NCBI GenBank assembly: GCA_947494405.1
Contig: CANLWQ010000024.1
Coordinates: 1 to 12,766 of the forward strand
DNA: 12,766 bases
Origin: Comamonadaceae bacterium
GTDB lineage: Bacteria; Pseudomonadota; Gammaproteobacteria; Burkholderiales; Burkholderiaceae_C
Direction: 5' to 3'
Shown: positions 12,512-12,766 of the stretch, piece by piece
Numbering within the stretch: position 1 is the stretch's first letter
Layout of the letters: the number at the start of each line of letters is the position of its first letter
Program-made: the position numbers and the translations under genes
Notes under the pieces: model-generated
Databases searched by the model: none
What the model saw: the letters and a program-made list of their open reading frames with translations, nothing else
What the model was told of the DNA's origin: nothing

Positions 12512-12766
12512 GTTGGTGCTCGCGGTGTGGTTCGCATGCCGCAGTTCAACGGGAAGCAGAAGTTTTCAGCCTAACAAGTACTTCTTTTTTGTACATGTCA
12601 TGGCACCAAAACCAGCCTGCGCTGCCCCCGCAACGGTCAAGCGAACGAAATGCCTTTGGGTATTTCCGTCCTGTCCCACATAGCCACTGGTTGTCTTGAA
12701 CAAGCAACTGGGAAGGCGGACAGGGTTGTTTTCGCTAGCCCGGATACCGGCCAACAAGGTGAAGTC
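12512..12766 (+). ncRNA. cobalamin (B12) riboswitch
   Basis: The plus strand holds the cobalamin riboswitch landmarks in the right order. GGTTGGTGC opens the element (12511-12519). GTTCAACGGGAAGC (12544-12557) is the conserved first core, and GCTGCCCCCGCAACGGT (12621-12637) the next. GCCACTGG (12683-12690) is followed by CTGGGAAGGCG (12708-12718). The 3' B12 box, AGCCCGGATACCGGCC, is at 12737-12752. GTTGG (12512-12516) can pair with CCAAC (12751-12755) to close P1. Adenosylcobalamin binding normally represses B12 transport or synthesis genes in cis. The controlled gene and expression platform lie beyond base 12766 on the plus strand; btuB-type receptors and cob genes are the usual targets. 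No protein-coding gene is seen in 12466-12766. Confidence 0.95.

Noticed and set aside
12450..12757. Short open frames on both strands over 12450-12757
   Set aside because: They cover the cobalamin riboswitch core and have no protein-family character.
1..12766. CRISPR arrays, tRNA, rRNA, insertion sequences, prophage or attachment sites
   Set aside because: I saw no spaced direct repeats, tRNA cloverleaf signatures, rRNA blocks, transposase or integrase motifs or flanking target duplications.

Overview
The window reads as chromosomal DNA of a betaproteobacterium, most likely a Burkholderiales member of the Comamonadaceae type. This rests on protein resemblance (QueG, TsaE, AmiC, ZapA, MutL with an endonuclease-type C-terminus), the zapB-like/zapA/6S RNA order and moderate GC with Leu-TTG-rich codons. 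No similarity search was run, so the taxon is an inference.

Layout, left to right. (1) 1-2919, minus strand: mutL runs straight into a Bcr/CflA-type MFS efflux gene through a TGATG stop/start overlap; the MFS gene leaves the window at base 1. (2) 2992-4981, plus strand: a DedA-family membrane protein, a hairpin-rich 160-base gap, then a 396-aa glycine-tract protein resembling a miniature BapA/LapF-type surface adhesin. (3) 4994-6756, minus strand: tsaE and amiC, joined by an ATGA overlap. The ancient tsaE-ami-mutL order known from E. coli is therefore present but split by the two plus-strand genes. (4) 6766-7854, plus strand: queG, head-to-head with tsaE with only 9 bases between the two proposed, non-ATG start codons. 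(5) 7936-8346, plus strand: a hicB antitoxin and a hicA toxin gene broken by the loss of one base. (6) 8357-11711, minus strand: a tight three-gene operon of a PanE-family reductase, an oxalate-CoA-ligase-like (AAE3/Pcs60 type) acyl-activating enzyme and a TauE/SafE carrier. (7) 11764-12465, minus strand: zapB-like and zapA (ATGA overlap) followed by a 6S RNA gene whose closing stem and T-tract are clear. (8) 12512 to the right edge, plus strand: a nearly complete cobalamin riboswitch whose controlled gene lies outside the window.

Most genes are housekeeping: mismatch repair, cell-wall splitting, t6A and queuosine tRNA modification, Z-ring assembly and the 6S regulator of RNA polymerase. The most interesting accessory unit is the three-gene operon. 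An oxalyl-CoA synthetase-like enzyme beside a PanE-like reductase matches the logic of the oxalate to oxalyl-CoA to glyoxylate route described in Methylobacterium extorquens, where a PanE homologue is the oxalyl-CoA reductase. The linked TauE/SafE protein would be a candidate carrier. This functional reading is an inference. Other notable points are the decayed hicBA module, the adhesin-like gene wedged into the tsaE-amiC-mutL neighbourhood, and starts that look leaderless (dedA, zapB-like).
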